From Bacteroidetes bacterium UBA7368 (GTDB lineage: Bacteria; Bacteroidota; Rhodothermia; Rhodothermales; UBA10348), in the NCBI GenBank assembly GCA_002469915.1, contig DKOG01000146.1, forward strand, positions 1-25,587: a stretch of DNA of 25,587 bases, written 5' to 3'. Both the position numbers and the translations under genes were made by a program. Below the pieces are notes generated by a model, which did not search any database, was not told the DNA's origin, and saw only the letters and a list, made by a program, of their open reading frames with translations. Shown one piece after another: positions 7,386 to 14,701 of the stretch (the stretch's first letter is position 1; every line of letters starts with the position of its first letter).

Positions 7386-8228
7386 CTAGTCCGTTTTATT
7401 ATTTAGGCGCACAGCCTGTTCTATGTATTCCGACGGGCGTCGATGTTTCAAGAACATTGTGCGTGCCGGCGACTCGGCAACAGCATGATAATCCAGATCG
7501 GCGTACAAGATAGCATCCTGACCTCCTGGGGCTTGAGCGATAATCTGCCCTCGCGGATCTGTAATGAATGACTCTCCGGCGAACGTGAGCACATCTTCTT
7601 CTCCTACCCTATTGGATAGAGCCATGAAAAAGCCATGCTGAAATGAACCCGCTTGAAGCTCGGCTTCAAAGACGCCCTCAGGCCACTCACCAGCCGCACC
7701 CGCTTGTGGGATCACTACTACATCAGCTTCTTGTAAGGCCATGGATCGCAGATGCTCGGGGTAGTGCCTATCGTAACAAATTGATACGCCAATTCGACCA
7801 TGAGCCGTATCGTAGACAGGAGCTCCCGTGTTTCCGGGATCGTAGTAATCCTGCTCAAAAAACGATTCGTACTGCGTGATGTGCATCATCCGGGTTACCC
7901 CTAGAATAGTGCCATCGGCATCTATCACAGGAGAGGAATCGTAGGCACAATCACCGTCCCGCTCATACAGATTTAGTACAATGACAACGCCTTCCTTTCG
8001 GGCCAAATCAACAAAAACATCGGTTGTTGGGCCAGGAACAGGTTCTGCTAGATCAAATCGGTCGCCTTCCAAACGCTTCTGCGGGAAAAACGTGGAAAAA
8101 GCCAGTTCGGGGAAAACGATAATTTTTGCACCATTCTCAATGGCCGCACGTGCGTTTTCTAGACCTTTTTGCAGGTTTGCTTTCGAATCTGCTGATGCAG
8201 ACTGCTGAATCAGTGCGATTCTAGGCAT
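7386..8228 (-). CDS. Carbon-nitrogen hydrolase (nitrilase superfamily), catalytic Lys replaced
   Basis: 280 residues covering the whole nitrilase/amidase domain. The catalytic Glu is E41 in IVFPELAF and the nucleophile is C141 in GVSICYDRHYPE, matching the N-carbamoylputrescine amidase/beta-ureidopropionase branch. The second Glu (E115) in YESFFEQDYYDPG is present. The lysine normally found in RKxH is not: the codons read R103-M104-M105-H106, checked directly in the nucleotides. The rest (PQAGAAGEWPEGVFEAELQA, ALSNRVG) is well preserved, so this looks like a conserved variant rather than decay. Related enzymes hydrolyse amides or carbamoyl groups in the cytosol; whether this one does is uncertain. 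It lies downstream of the lipoprotein gene and 11 bases upstream of the small hypothetical gene on the same strand. Confidence 0.88.
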   Translation of the reverse strand: MPRIALIQQSASADSKANLQKGLENARAAIENGAKIIVFPELAFSTFFPQKRLEGDRFDLAEPVPGPTTDVFVDLARKEGVVIVLNLYERDGDCAYDSSPVIDADGTILGVTRMMHITQYESFFEQDYYDPGNTGAPVYDTAHGRIGVSICYDRHYPEHLRSMALQEADVVVIPQAGAAGEWPEGVFEAELQAGSFQHGFFMALSNRVGEEDVLTFAGESFITDPRGQIIAQAPGGQDAILYADLDYHAVAESPARTMFLKHRRPSEYIEQAVRLNNKTD

Positions 8229-8295
8229 GAGTATTCAGAAATTGGGGGGATTCCGATTAAAATAAATGTAGACATAAACGAGTTACCATTCTTGC

Positions 8296-9000
8296 CTAAA
8301 GAGCGGTAGTCGAAGTAGACGTAGGCGTGGGTCCAAATGAGCCCGCAAGTAACGTGAGTGCAAACAATACCACCACCAAAATACCACCAGCTTTCATCGC
8401 ACCGCGCAGTCCGGTGTTGGCGCGTTTGGAGTCTTCCGTTGAAAGATCACTGATCAGCGTGGCATAGGTCTCCTTATCGAGTTCATGGACATATTGAGCA
8501 TCCACCCCAGTAGCAATCTCGTTAGCCAGCTGCTCAAGCCAGTACAATCCAATAAGATTATCCATAGGCCTTGTTTGGCCCGATATGCGCTGAAACGTCC
8601 CTTTAATCTGAACAAACACGGATTCATCGCGCTCTTCAGCATTTATGGCCACTTTCATGAGCAAGTTATCCAAGTCTGGTACATGAGCCAGGGTATCTGC
8701 CAGCGCTTGTTGAACAGTACTAACAGACACGTAATCTGTTTGAACTAGACCTATACGATCGTTGGCCAGAGTAATAGAAAAATTGGAAGAGATGAGAGCC
8801 GAAGTCGCCTGGTCAACGATATCTATTCGGTCAGCCATAGAAGTGAATGCGACCGACTCAACAGAGCTTCGCACGGGCGATGGCGTGGATATATACCGAG
8901 GCTGTGCACATCCTGCGATGAGCAAACTCCAGGATAGCAATCCTGAGATCCAAACTAATTTTCGACTTCTATACACTATAAAATGGTGTTTAACCTTCAA
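8296..9000 (-). CDS. Unknown lipoprotein with C-terminal membrane segment
   Basis: 234 residues, family not recognised. A basic start and hydrophobic stretch lead to the lipobox LLIAGC, with the lipidated Cys at residue 31. The mature part has a Ser/Pro-rich linker, then an alpha/beta-looking domain (about 50-170) with DIVDQATSALISSNFSITLA and VFVQIKGTFQRIS. A second hydrophobic segment (GGILVVVLFALTLLAGSF) lies near residues 206-223, and the protein ends in a Thr/Ser tail. Having both a lipid anchor and a C-terminal membrane helix is unusual. The helix may hold the protein in the inner membrane. The gene sits between prmC and the nitrilase-like gene on the same strand, with gaps of 81 and 67 bases; no functional link is evident. 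Confidence 0.65.
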   Translation of the reverse strand: MKVKHHFIVYRSRKLVWISGLLSWSLLIAGCAQPRYISTPSPVRSSVESVAFTSMADRIDIVDQATSALISSNFSITLANDRIGLVQTDYVSVSTVQQALADTLAHVPDLDNLLMKVAINAEERDESVFVQIKGTFQRISGQTRPMDNLIGLYWLEQLANEIATGVDAQYVHELDKETYATLISDLSTEDSKRANTGLRGAMKAGGILVVVLFALTLLAGSFGPTPTSTSTTAL

Positions 9001-9081
9001 CTAGGTGATCGACCCCTATGGTGGGTGCTTAAGCCTCGGCTTTGCTAACACTGCCGATAATGCTAACCTCGTCAACCTTGC

Positions 9082-9942
9082 TCAGTCAACTTCAGCAACA
9101 ACGATTCGTTCTCGATTCGACAAGTCGTGTATTATTTCCGTGTTGCGCAAGCCCGAATGTACAAACATCTCTAGAACGTCCGAACCAAAGTCAGCGTGAA
9201 CCTCTACGGCTATTTTACCCGCTTTTTTAAGTACCAGAGGGGCTAAATCAGCAATTTTTCTGTAGAAAAGCAGCGGATCTGTACCGCAAAAAAGTGCCAA
9301 TCCCGGTTCGTGGTCTCTGACTTCCGTAGACAACGTCACGCTTTCACTATCCGGAATGTACGGGGGGTTAGAGATCAGTACATCAAACGGCACGTCAAGC
9401 TCCGATACGAAGGACTCAGAATACAGGTCTAATTGCGAAAAACGGACCGAAGCTCCCAACGATGTGGCATTAAGCCGTGCTACTTCTAAAGCATCAGCAG
9501 ATAGGTCTATTCCTGAACACGCTATTTCGCTGTTCTGTAAAGCAACTGTAATTGGAATACACCCTGAACCGGTACCAATATCTAGGAGTTTTGCACCAGG
9601 AGGCAGATTAGACTGCTCAAGCACCCATTCTACCAGAAGCTCTGTTTCCGGCCTTGGAATCAATACCGCTGAGTTCACTCGGAAGGTATAGCCAAAAAAG
9701 GAGGCTTCTCCCAAGATGTACTGCACCGGTTCTCCAGCCATCCTTCTCTCACACATTTCCAAAAAGCGATTTCGGGATGCGGTATCGATTGTTGCATCTG
9801 GCTGGGACAACCGCGCCAACCTTGTCAGTCCCGTAGAAGCTTCAAACATCCACTCAAATTCTCTGGAAGATGGCTTTTCCTTCCGAGTACGCGCAACGTC
9901 CAGGGCTTCTTTAAGAATGTGCTCTGCAGAAAAGGATTTCAA
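9082..9942 (-). CDS. prmC: Peptide chain release factor N5-glutamine methyltransferase
   Basis: SAM-dependent enzyme that methylates the Gln of the GGQ motif in release factors RF1/RF2. With the TTG start at 9942 it has 286 residues, the family norm. Visible motifs, counted from that start: EPVQYILG (71-78), IPRPETE (95-101), SAM-binding DIGTGSGCIP (121-130) and the signature NPPY (192-195) that holds the substrate Gln. The frame stays open upstream to a TTG at 10032. That would add 30 residues (SGANIRRSRSQFDC...) not expected in PrmC and would run into the regulatory region of the divergent phosphorylase gene, so I prefer 9942. There is no ATG before residue 32 of this form and no clear Shine-Dalgarno, so the exact start is uncertain. 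Confidence 0.93.
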   Translation of the reverse strand: MKSFSAEHILKEALDVARTRKEKPSSREFEWMFEASTGLTRLARLSQPDATIDTASRNRFLEMCERRMAGEPVQYILGEASFFGYTFRVNSAVLIPRPETELLVEWVLEQSNLPPGAKLLDIGTGSGCIPITVALQNSEIACSGIDLSADALEVARLNATSLGASVRFSQLDLYSESFVSELDVPFDVLISNPPYIPDSESVTLSTEVRDHEPGLALFCGTDPLLFYRKIADLAPLVLKKAGKIAVEVHADFGSDVLEMFVHSGLRNTEIIHDLSNRERIVVAEVD

Positions 9943-10014
9943 GAAAAAGGTAGATGAAGGTAAAAAAGCAAGATAGATCCGACAAAGGCAGTCGAATTGC
10001 GAACGAGATCTACG

Positions 10015-10022
10015 TATATTTG
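10015..10022 (+). promoter_or_regulatory. Candidate -7 promoter box upstream of the glgP leader
   Basis: TATATTTG matches the Bacteroidota -7 consensus TAnnTTTG exactly. No TTTG lies 19-21 bases upstream; the nearest TTG (9997-9999) is too close. A transcript from here would begin near 10027 and run directly into two hairpins and a terminator. Confidence 0.4.
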
Positions 10023-10024
10023 CC

Positions 10025-10108
10025 CCGCTCAAGCGCGCTTTAACCCTTCGAGCGGCATAGCGATCCTCCCGACCGTCAAAACGGGCGGGATTTTTTCTGG
10101 ATCGCCAT
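10025..10108 (+). ncRNA. Structured leader or small RNA upstream of glgP
   Basis: Hairpin 1 pairs CCGCTCAAG (10025-10033) with CTTCGAGCGG (10046-10055), leaving one bulged base. Hairpin 2 is the terminator at 10067-10096. Around hairpin 2 an outer stem is possible: ATAGCGATCC (10057-10066) can pair with GGATCGCCAT (10099-10108) at nine of ten positions, enclosing the terminator and its U run. The last base of that stem is the first base of the LacI-type operator. The element resembles an attenuated leader or a short independent RNA of about 70 nucleotides. I do not recognise it as a known riboswitch class. Expression is inferred. Confidence 0.45.
10067..10096 (+). terminator. Intrinsic terminator or attenuator before glgP
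   Basis: TCCCGACCG (10067-10075) pairs with CGGGCGGGA (10082-10090) at eight of nine positions around the loop TCAAAA, followed by TTTTTT (10091-10096). This is a textbook plus-strand intrinsic terminator. No plus-strand gene ends before it: upstream lies only prmC on the other strand. It should therefore act on a transcript started just upstream, within the glgP leader. Confidence 0.75.
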
Positions 10109-10121
10109 GTAAGCGTTTACA
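10108..10121. promoter_or_regulatory. LacI-type operator, copy 2 (before glgP)
   Basis: TGTAAGCGTTTACA differs by one base from the perfect palindrome at 5020-5033 in front of the lacI-type gene. It lies 31 bases before the glgP start codon and 11 bases after the terminator's T run. The shared site suggests that the LacI-family protein encoded at 3967-5004 controls glucan phosphorylase. Confidence 0.75.
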
Positions 10122-10152
10122 CAGAACGACCTCGGACCTCAATATCTCTTTC

Positions 10153-12186
10153 ATGACTACTCGCGAACAATTACACGAAATCAGCCGAAATCTCTGGTGG
10201 AGCTGGCACCCAGAAGCCCTCACCCTTTTTCAACGACTGAATCGAGACGCATTTCAGGCTTCGGGAAATAATCCGAACATTGCCCTGAAACTCGCTCGTG
10301 CAGACGTGCTTACCGACCCTCAGGTTCAGGCGGAAGTGGATTCGGTGTACCGCAGTTTCAAAGAATACATGGAGTCGCCGGGTGAAAACCAAGATGCACC
10401 CAAAACGGCGTATTTCTGTATGGAATACGGACTGCACGAAAGCCTCCCGTTGTATTCTGGAGGCCTAGGCATACTTGCCGGGGATCACGTCAAGGCGGCC
10501 TCGGACGTCGGGCTTCGCTTTACCGCCGTAGGCTTGTTTTTAAGAGATGGGTATTTCAGGCAGTATTTCGACCCAAAAGGTCTTCAGCACGATGATTACC
10601 CAGCCATTGATTCTACCGAGCAACCCGTTGAGCTGGTTGTGGACGAAGACGGCGCACCCATCACGGTTACCGTACACACGGGGCATCAGCCTATCCACCT
10701 CAGAGCATGGAAAGTGTGTGTTGGAAAGACGGCATTGTACCTCCTGGATACCGACTTCGCTGCAAACCCGTACGAAATACGCTTCTTAACTCGCCGTCTG
10801 TATCAGGGAAATCGATACACACGTATCCAGCAAGAAATCATTCTTGGTATTGGCGGACTACGGTTTTTACGGGCTATTGGCGAATCATTCGATGTGCATC
10901 ACATGAATGAAGGTCATTGTGCTTTTCTAACACTCGAAATGGTCCGCGAGCACCTAGCAGCAGGCTTATCTCGGCAAGAAGCTGAAGAAGCAACTCGCGC
11001 ATCCTGTGTATTCACTACACATACCCCTGTCATTGCTGGTCACGATCGATTCGAACCCAACCTGTTTACTTCCACATTAGCAGGATTTCGAGATGAAATT
11101 GGGTTTTCCGAATACGATATGCTGTCGTACGGCCGAGTACATCCCGAGGATGGAGGTGAAGAATTTACCATGACTGTCTTGGGGCTGAAATTATCGAGAT
11201 CAGCCAATGGGGTTTCCGAGTTACACGGAAAGGTGGCGAGACATCAGTGGAACCACCTATTTGCGGATCTCGCCCCTGCAGAGGTGCCAATCACTCATAT
11301 CACCAATGGCATCCATCTCCCCACCTGGGCCGCTCCCGCATCGCGCTCCTTCCTAGACGTACATCTTGGATCCTGGACCGCCGACAGAGAAAACCAGGCT
11401 ACTTGGGATCGCATTGATCAGGTTTCTGATCGGGCCATTTGGGAATACAGAAACCGACTCCGATCCAGCCTTATTTCGTTTGTTAACGCACACATCCGCA
11501 CACAGACCATGTCGCAGGATGCTATGCTGAACAGAGACGCCTTGACGATCGGTTTTGCGCGTCGATTTGCGACGTATAAGCGGGCCCCTCTTCTGTTTTC
11601 TGATATCGAACGTATCACCCAATTATTTCAGCATTCAGATCGTCCGATACAAGTTATTTATGCTGGCAAAGCCCATCCCCAAGACGAAGGTGGCAAAGCG
11701 TTCATTCAGAAAATCTATGAGTTGTCCCATCGGTCAGCATTCAATGGCCGCTTGATATTTCTGGAAAACTACAACATGGAGATTGGTCGCAAGCTCATTT
11801 CTGGATGCGATGTCTGGCTGAATAACCCGCGCCGCCCGATGGAAGCGAGTGGAACAAGTGGACAAAAAGTGGCCATTCACGGTGGCCTAAACTTGTCTAT
11901 TCCGGACGGTTGGTGGCCAGAGGGCTACAACGGCACGAATGGTTGGTCCATCGGAGACAATGCTTCGCATGAGTATGAAGACCCATCTGTTCAGGATCCA
12001 AGAGATGCCGAACTGCTTTACGACCTTTTGGAAAACGCTGTTATTCCGTTGTTCTATTCACGAGGCGAAAAAGGGAGACCCGACGAATGGATTGCAATGA
12101 TCCGATCCGCCATGAAAGGATTAACCTACAAGTTCAGCGCGCACCGCATGTTGCTGGAATACATCGAGAAAATATATTCCGTCTAG
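10153..12186 (+). CDS. glgP: Alpha-glucan (glycogen/maltodextrin) phosphorylase, GT35
   Basis: 677 residues. It releases glucose 1-phosphate from alpha-1,4-glucans in the cytosol using pyridoxal phosphate. The start NLWWSWHPEALTLFQRL, then AYFCMEYGLHESLPLYSGG, LGILAGDHVKAASDVGL and FTTHTPVIAGHDRF, mark the short alpha-glucan phosphorylase subfamily. EASGTSGQK carries the probable PLP lysine (K572), and SIPDGWWPEGYNGTNGWSIG is typical of the subfamily. The protein is shorter than E. coli GlgP/MalP, as the subfamily expects. ATG at 10153 is chosen: the frame is open upstream to 9997, but that region holds the leader hairpins and an operator, and homology starts at MTTREQLHEIS. Regulation is probably by the LacI-type repressor and possibly by the upstream attenuator. 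It ends seven bases from the convergent phhA stop. No other glycogen gene is in the window. Confidence 0.95.
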   Translation: MTTREQLHEISRNLWWSWHPEALTLFQRLNRDAFQASGNNPNIALKLARADVLTDPQVQAEVDSVYRSFKEYMESPGENQDAPKTAYFCMEYGLHESLPLYSGGLGILAGDHVKAASDVGLRFTAVGLFLRDGYFRQYFDPKGLQHDDYPAIDSTEQPVELVVDEDGAPITVTVHTGHQPIHLRAWKVCVGKTALYLLDTDFAANPYEIRFLTRRLYQGNRYTRIQQEIILGIGGLRFLRAIGESFDVHHMNEGHCAFLTLEMVREHLAAGLSRQEAEEATRASCVFTTHTPVIAGHDRFEPNLFTSTLAGFRDEIGFSEYDMLSYGRVHPEDGGEEFTMTVLGLKLSRSANGVSELHGKVARHQWNHLFADLAPAEVPITHITNGIHLPTWAAPASRSFLDVHLGSWTADRENQATWDRIDQVSDRAIWEYRNRLRSSLISFVNAHIRTQTMSQDAMLNRDALTIGFARRFATYKRAPLLFSDIERITQLFQHSDRPIQVIYAGKAHPQDEGGKAFIQKIYELSHRSAFNGRLIFLENYNMEIGRKLISGCDVWLNNPRRPMEASGTSGQKVAIHGGLNLSIPDGWWPEGYNGTNGWSIGDNASHEYEDPSVQDPRDAELLYDLLENAVIPLFYSRGEKGRPDEWIAMIRSAMKGLTYKFSAHRMLLEYIEKIYSV

Positions 12187-12193
12187 ATCAACT

Positions 12194-13024
12194 TTAGGCA
12201 GCCAGACCTTGCTTGGAACTCCAGAAGCGAAATTCGTCGACCAGTTGATCGAATGAGTCCAGTGCAAAAAGAGTTGGCTGTAGATTCCAGACTTCGTATT
12301 CCTGTTGGATTACTGTCTCCAGCGAGAAGGGGATGACTTCAACTTCGTCGGAAAGAGCGTGAAGCGCTTCTTCTTTCGAGGACATGATGCCTGCGCCAAA
12401 TACGCGTAGCCCTTCTGCCTGACGAATCAATCCAAACTCAATTGTGAACCAATGCAGTCTCTCTAAATGGGTCTGCTGCATGCCGGTAGCATGAAGCGCG
12501 GATTGGCCAAACATCTGATAGAAATCGGCTACCGAAGGCTGTGCGAGCATCGGCATGTGGCCGAACATATCATGAAAACAGTCTGGAGCCGGTGTGTAAT
12601 CCAGCTCATTTTCTTCACGGATGTAGTCGGTAGAAGGGAAAATACGCTTAGAAATCAGATCGAAAAAGTCTTTTTCGTGCAATAGACCTGGAATTCGACC
12701 TACCTGCCATCCCGTGGCACTATTCAATGCGTTACTCAAGTCAGCAAGAGCAGGAATCCCGCCATCGTTCATGCCCATCAAATGGACTCCGTGCATGTAC
12801 GCCTCACCCGCCCGACCAGGAAGCAAATCCATCTGCCGATTGAAGAGATGCTTCCAATTCTCGTTATGCTGATCCGAATACACCGGTTTAACGATGTCTG
12901 AGCCTACCGGCACCGGGCCATCGAGGTACTGCGGAATACAACGAGGATCCACTCCTTCTTCTACCGCCTTCTCGTAAGCAGACAATGGCGCAGTAGGGTG
13001 TAGTTCGTTTAGAGAGTCTTTCAT
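12194..13024 (-). CDS. phhA: Phenylalanine 4-monooxygenase
   Basis: 276 residues, the usual length of the bacterial monomeric enzyme that hydroxylates phenylalanine to tyrosine with tetrahydropterin and O2. The non-haem iron triad is visible: H151 and H156 in DCFHDMFGH, and E196 in FTIEFGL. Other family landmarks are GGIPALADLSNALNSATGW, FFDLISKRIFPSTDYIRE and LRVFGAGIMSS. No ACT regulatory domain is present, as expected for bacteria. The pterin carbinolamine dehydratase that usually accompanies phhA is not in the window. ATG at 13024 gives a sensible N-terminus. The antiporter gene lies 123 bases upstream on the same strand, so phhA may have its own promoter there, though I see no clear boxes. 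Its stop is only seven bases from that of glgP, leaving no room for a terminator. Confidence 0.95.
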   Translation of the reverse strand: MKDSLNELHPTAPLSAYEKAVEEGVDPRCIPQYLDGPVPVGSDIVKPVYSDQHNENWKHLFNRQMDLLPGRAGEAYMHGVHLMGMNDGGIPALADLSNALNSATGWQVGRIPGLLHEKDFFDLISKRIFPSTDYIREENELDYTPAPDCFHDMFGHMPMLAQPSVADFYQMFGQSALHATGMQQTHLERLHWFTIEFGLIRQAEGLRVFGAGIMSSKEEALHALSDEVEVIPFSLETVIQQEYEVWNLQPTLFALDSFDQLVDEFRFWSSKQGLAA

Positions 13025-13147
13025 GTTTCGGTCGTAAGGGCCTAAGCTGGGCGGGGATCACAGAACTTAACACTGTTATGTTCTCGTCGCAATCAGGTTT
13101 CAGTTCAATTCACAATACATTGGAATGAGACCTACTGCCCGACCCAA

Positions 13148-14578
13148 TTACATGACCAGACCCGCTATTAAAAACGCAACGACCGTACATCCTGCGAGGG
13201 ACAACGCATAGGGAAGTTGCGTGTTAATATGGTCCACATGATCACTTGCAGCCGACATGCTCGCAATCAACGAGGTGTCGGAAAGGGGTGAAGCGTGATC
13301 TCCGAATACACCGCCAGCCAATACTGCTCCCAACATGAGGGGCATTGAAAGCCCCAGACCCTCAGCCAAAGGAAGCGCGATGGGAATCAGTATGGCGAAA
13401 CCCGTCCATGAGGACCCAAGCGTGAATGAAATAAAAGAACCCACTATAAAGATGAGAGCGGGCAGCCACCAAGTTGGCCATTCTGTTCCGACTACACTGA
13501 TGATATAGGGCCCCATTTCAAGTGCCCTGGAAACCTGACCTAAAGCAAAGGCGAGCGCAACAAGCACAACCATTCCGATCAAACCACCGGATCCTTTCAA
13601 CACTAAGGCCATGGAGTCGCGTGGATTCATGAGCGCTGCACCGTCCTTACCAGATCCTGGCAAAGCGTACATTACCATCGCTATGCCCACGGCGGCGATA
13701 ACCGCCCATAACACCGATGTAGACCCACTTCCTTGCATGATGACTCCTTCTCCAGTCACATAGAGGCCAAAGAAAATGGTGCCCACCATGACCAATATGG
13801 GTACGATCAGATGCCGAGCCTTGCTGCCAGAGGTTGGAACAGGCTCCAGCTCAACGATTTCCGCAGCCACTAAAGGGACCGCCCCATCGCGAATCAAAGC
13901 ACCCGTTTCCAGGGCTCTCATTTCGGCCCTCTTCATACCCCCAAAACTCCAACCCGTCAGCGCCAGTACAAGCGAAAAAACGATGGCAAAAATCGCGTAA
14001 AAATTCAGCACGAGCGATGAAGCCAAGAGACCAACGGCACCATCTGTAACTCCCTGAGCGGCTATAAGTCCTAGCACGAAAGCCCCCCATCCATTGAGTG
14101 GGATAGACATACATACAGGAGCACTGGTTGAATCGCAGTAGAAGGCCAGTTTTTCCCGAGGGATTTTCAGGCGGTCAAACAGAGGTCTGTTAACCGCTCC
14201 AACAATGAGACACGTGATGGAAGACTCAACAAAAATGACCATTCCAATCATCCAGGCCAGAAGTTCTGCTCCCCTTTTCGTTTGTCCCCAGCCCCTACTG
14301 GATGCCCACTCAATAAATCCGTTGACGCCGCCGGAAGCTTGCACCAACGCGATGAGACCACCGACCAACAAGCTGAATAACAAAATGCGCGTATTACTCG
14401 GGTCCTCGAATACAGCTACAAGTTGATCAATCAACTCGCGCATACCCATTAGCGGGTTACCCCCAACAAGAATGGTGGTGCCCAGCCATAGACCAGCCAA
14501 AAGAGATAGATAGACCTCTTTGGTCCACAAGGCGAGGCCAATGGCCAAAATAGGCGGAAGCAGTACGATCCAATCCAT
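13148..14578 (-). CDS. NhaC-type Na+/H+ antiporter family transporter
   Basis: 476 residues, almost wholly hydrophobic, with roughly eleven or twelve membrane segments. It begins MDWIVLLPPILAIGLALWTK. Family landmarks include VFVESSITCLIVGAVNRPL, FYCDSTSAPVCMSIPLNGWG, SFTLGSSWTGFAILIPIALP and GDHASPLSDTSLIAS, all typical of the NhaC (COG1757) group. Members exchange sodium for protons or, in some branches, organic anions such as malate/lactate; the true substrate cannot be read here. A soluble loop near residues 215-250 is Glu- and Ala-rich. A sodium exchanger fits a marine or saline habitat but does not prove it. The gene is divergent from the SpoIIE-type phosphatase, with a 123-base gap. 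Confidence 0.88.
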   Translation of the reverse strand: MDWIVLLPPILAIGLALWTKEVYLSLLAGLWLGTTILVGGNPLMGMRELIDQLVAVFEDPSNTRILLFSLLVGGLIALVQASGGVNGFIEWASSRGWGQTKRGAELLAWMIGMVIFVESSITCLIVGAVNRPLFDRLKIPREKLAFYCDSTSAPVCMSIPLNGWGAFVLGLIAAQGVTDGAVGLLASSLVLNFYAIFAIVFSLVLALTGWSFGGMKRAEMRALETGALIRDGAVPLVAAEIVELEPVPTSGSKARHLIVPILVMVGTIFFGLYVTGEGVIMQGSGSTSVLWAVIAAVGIAMVMYALPGSGKDGAALMNPRDSMALVLKGSGGLIGMVVLVALAFALGQVSRALEMGPYIISVVGTEWPTWWLPALIFIVGSFISFTLGSSWTGFAILIPIALPLAEGLGLSMPLMLGAVLAGGVFGDHASPLSDTSLIASMSAASDHVDHINTQLPYALSLAGCTVVAFLIAGLVM

Positions 14579-14701
14579 ATGCGCTCAGAGTATTGAGTTG
14601 AAGGCTACCGAATCTACGAGTTAGATTGTGTGATTAAAATATTGCACCCAACAGAACTCCGCTGCGTATAGCGCGCAGACACCCCATTGAATTCAGAAAA
14701 G

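Noticed and set aside
9029..9044. Short hairpin AAGCC-TC-GGCTT between prmC and the lipoprotein gene
   Set aside because: The stem is too short, the loop is two bases and there is no U tract; not a credible terminator.
9997..10152. In-frame N-terminal extension of glucan phosphorylase
   Set aside because: The open stretch covers a terminator, hairpins and an operator, and family homology starts at the ATG at 10153.
14640..14701. Possible promoter boxes and a CTGCG/CGCAG repeat before the SpoIIE-type phosphatase
   Set aside because: No box fits TAnnTTTG and the five-base arms are expected by chance.
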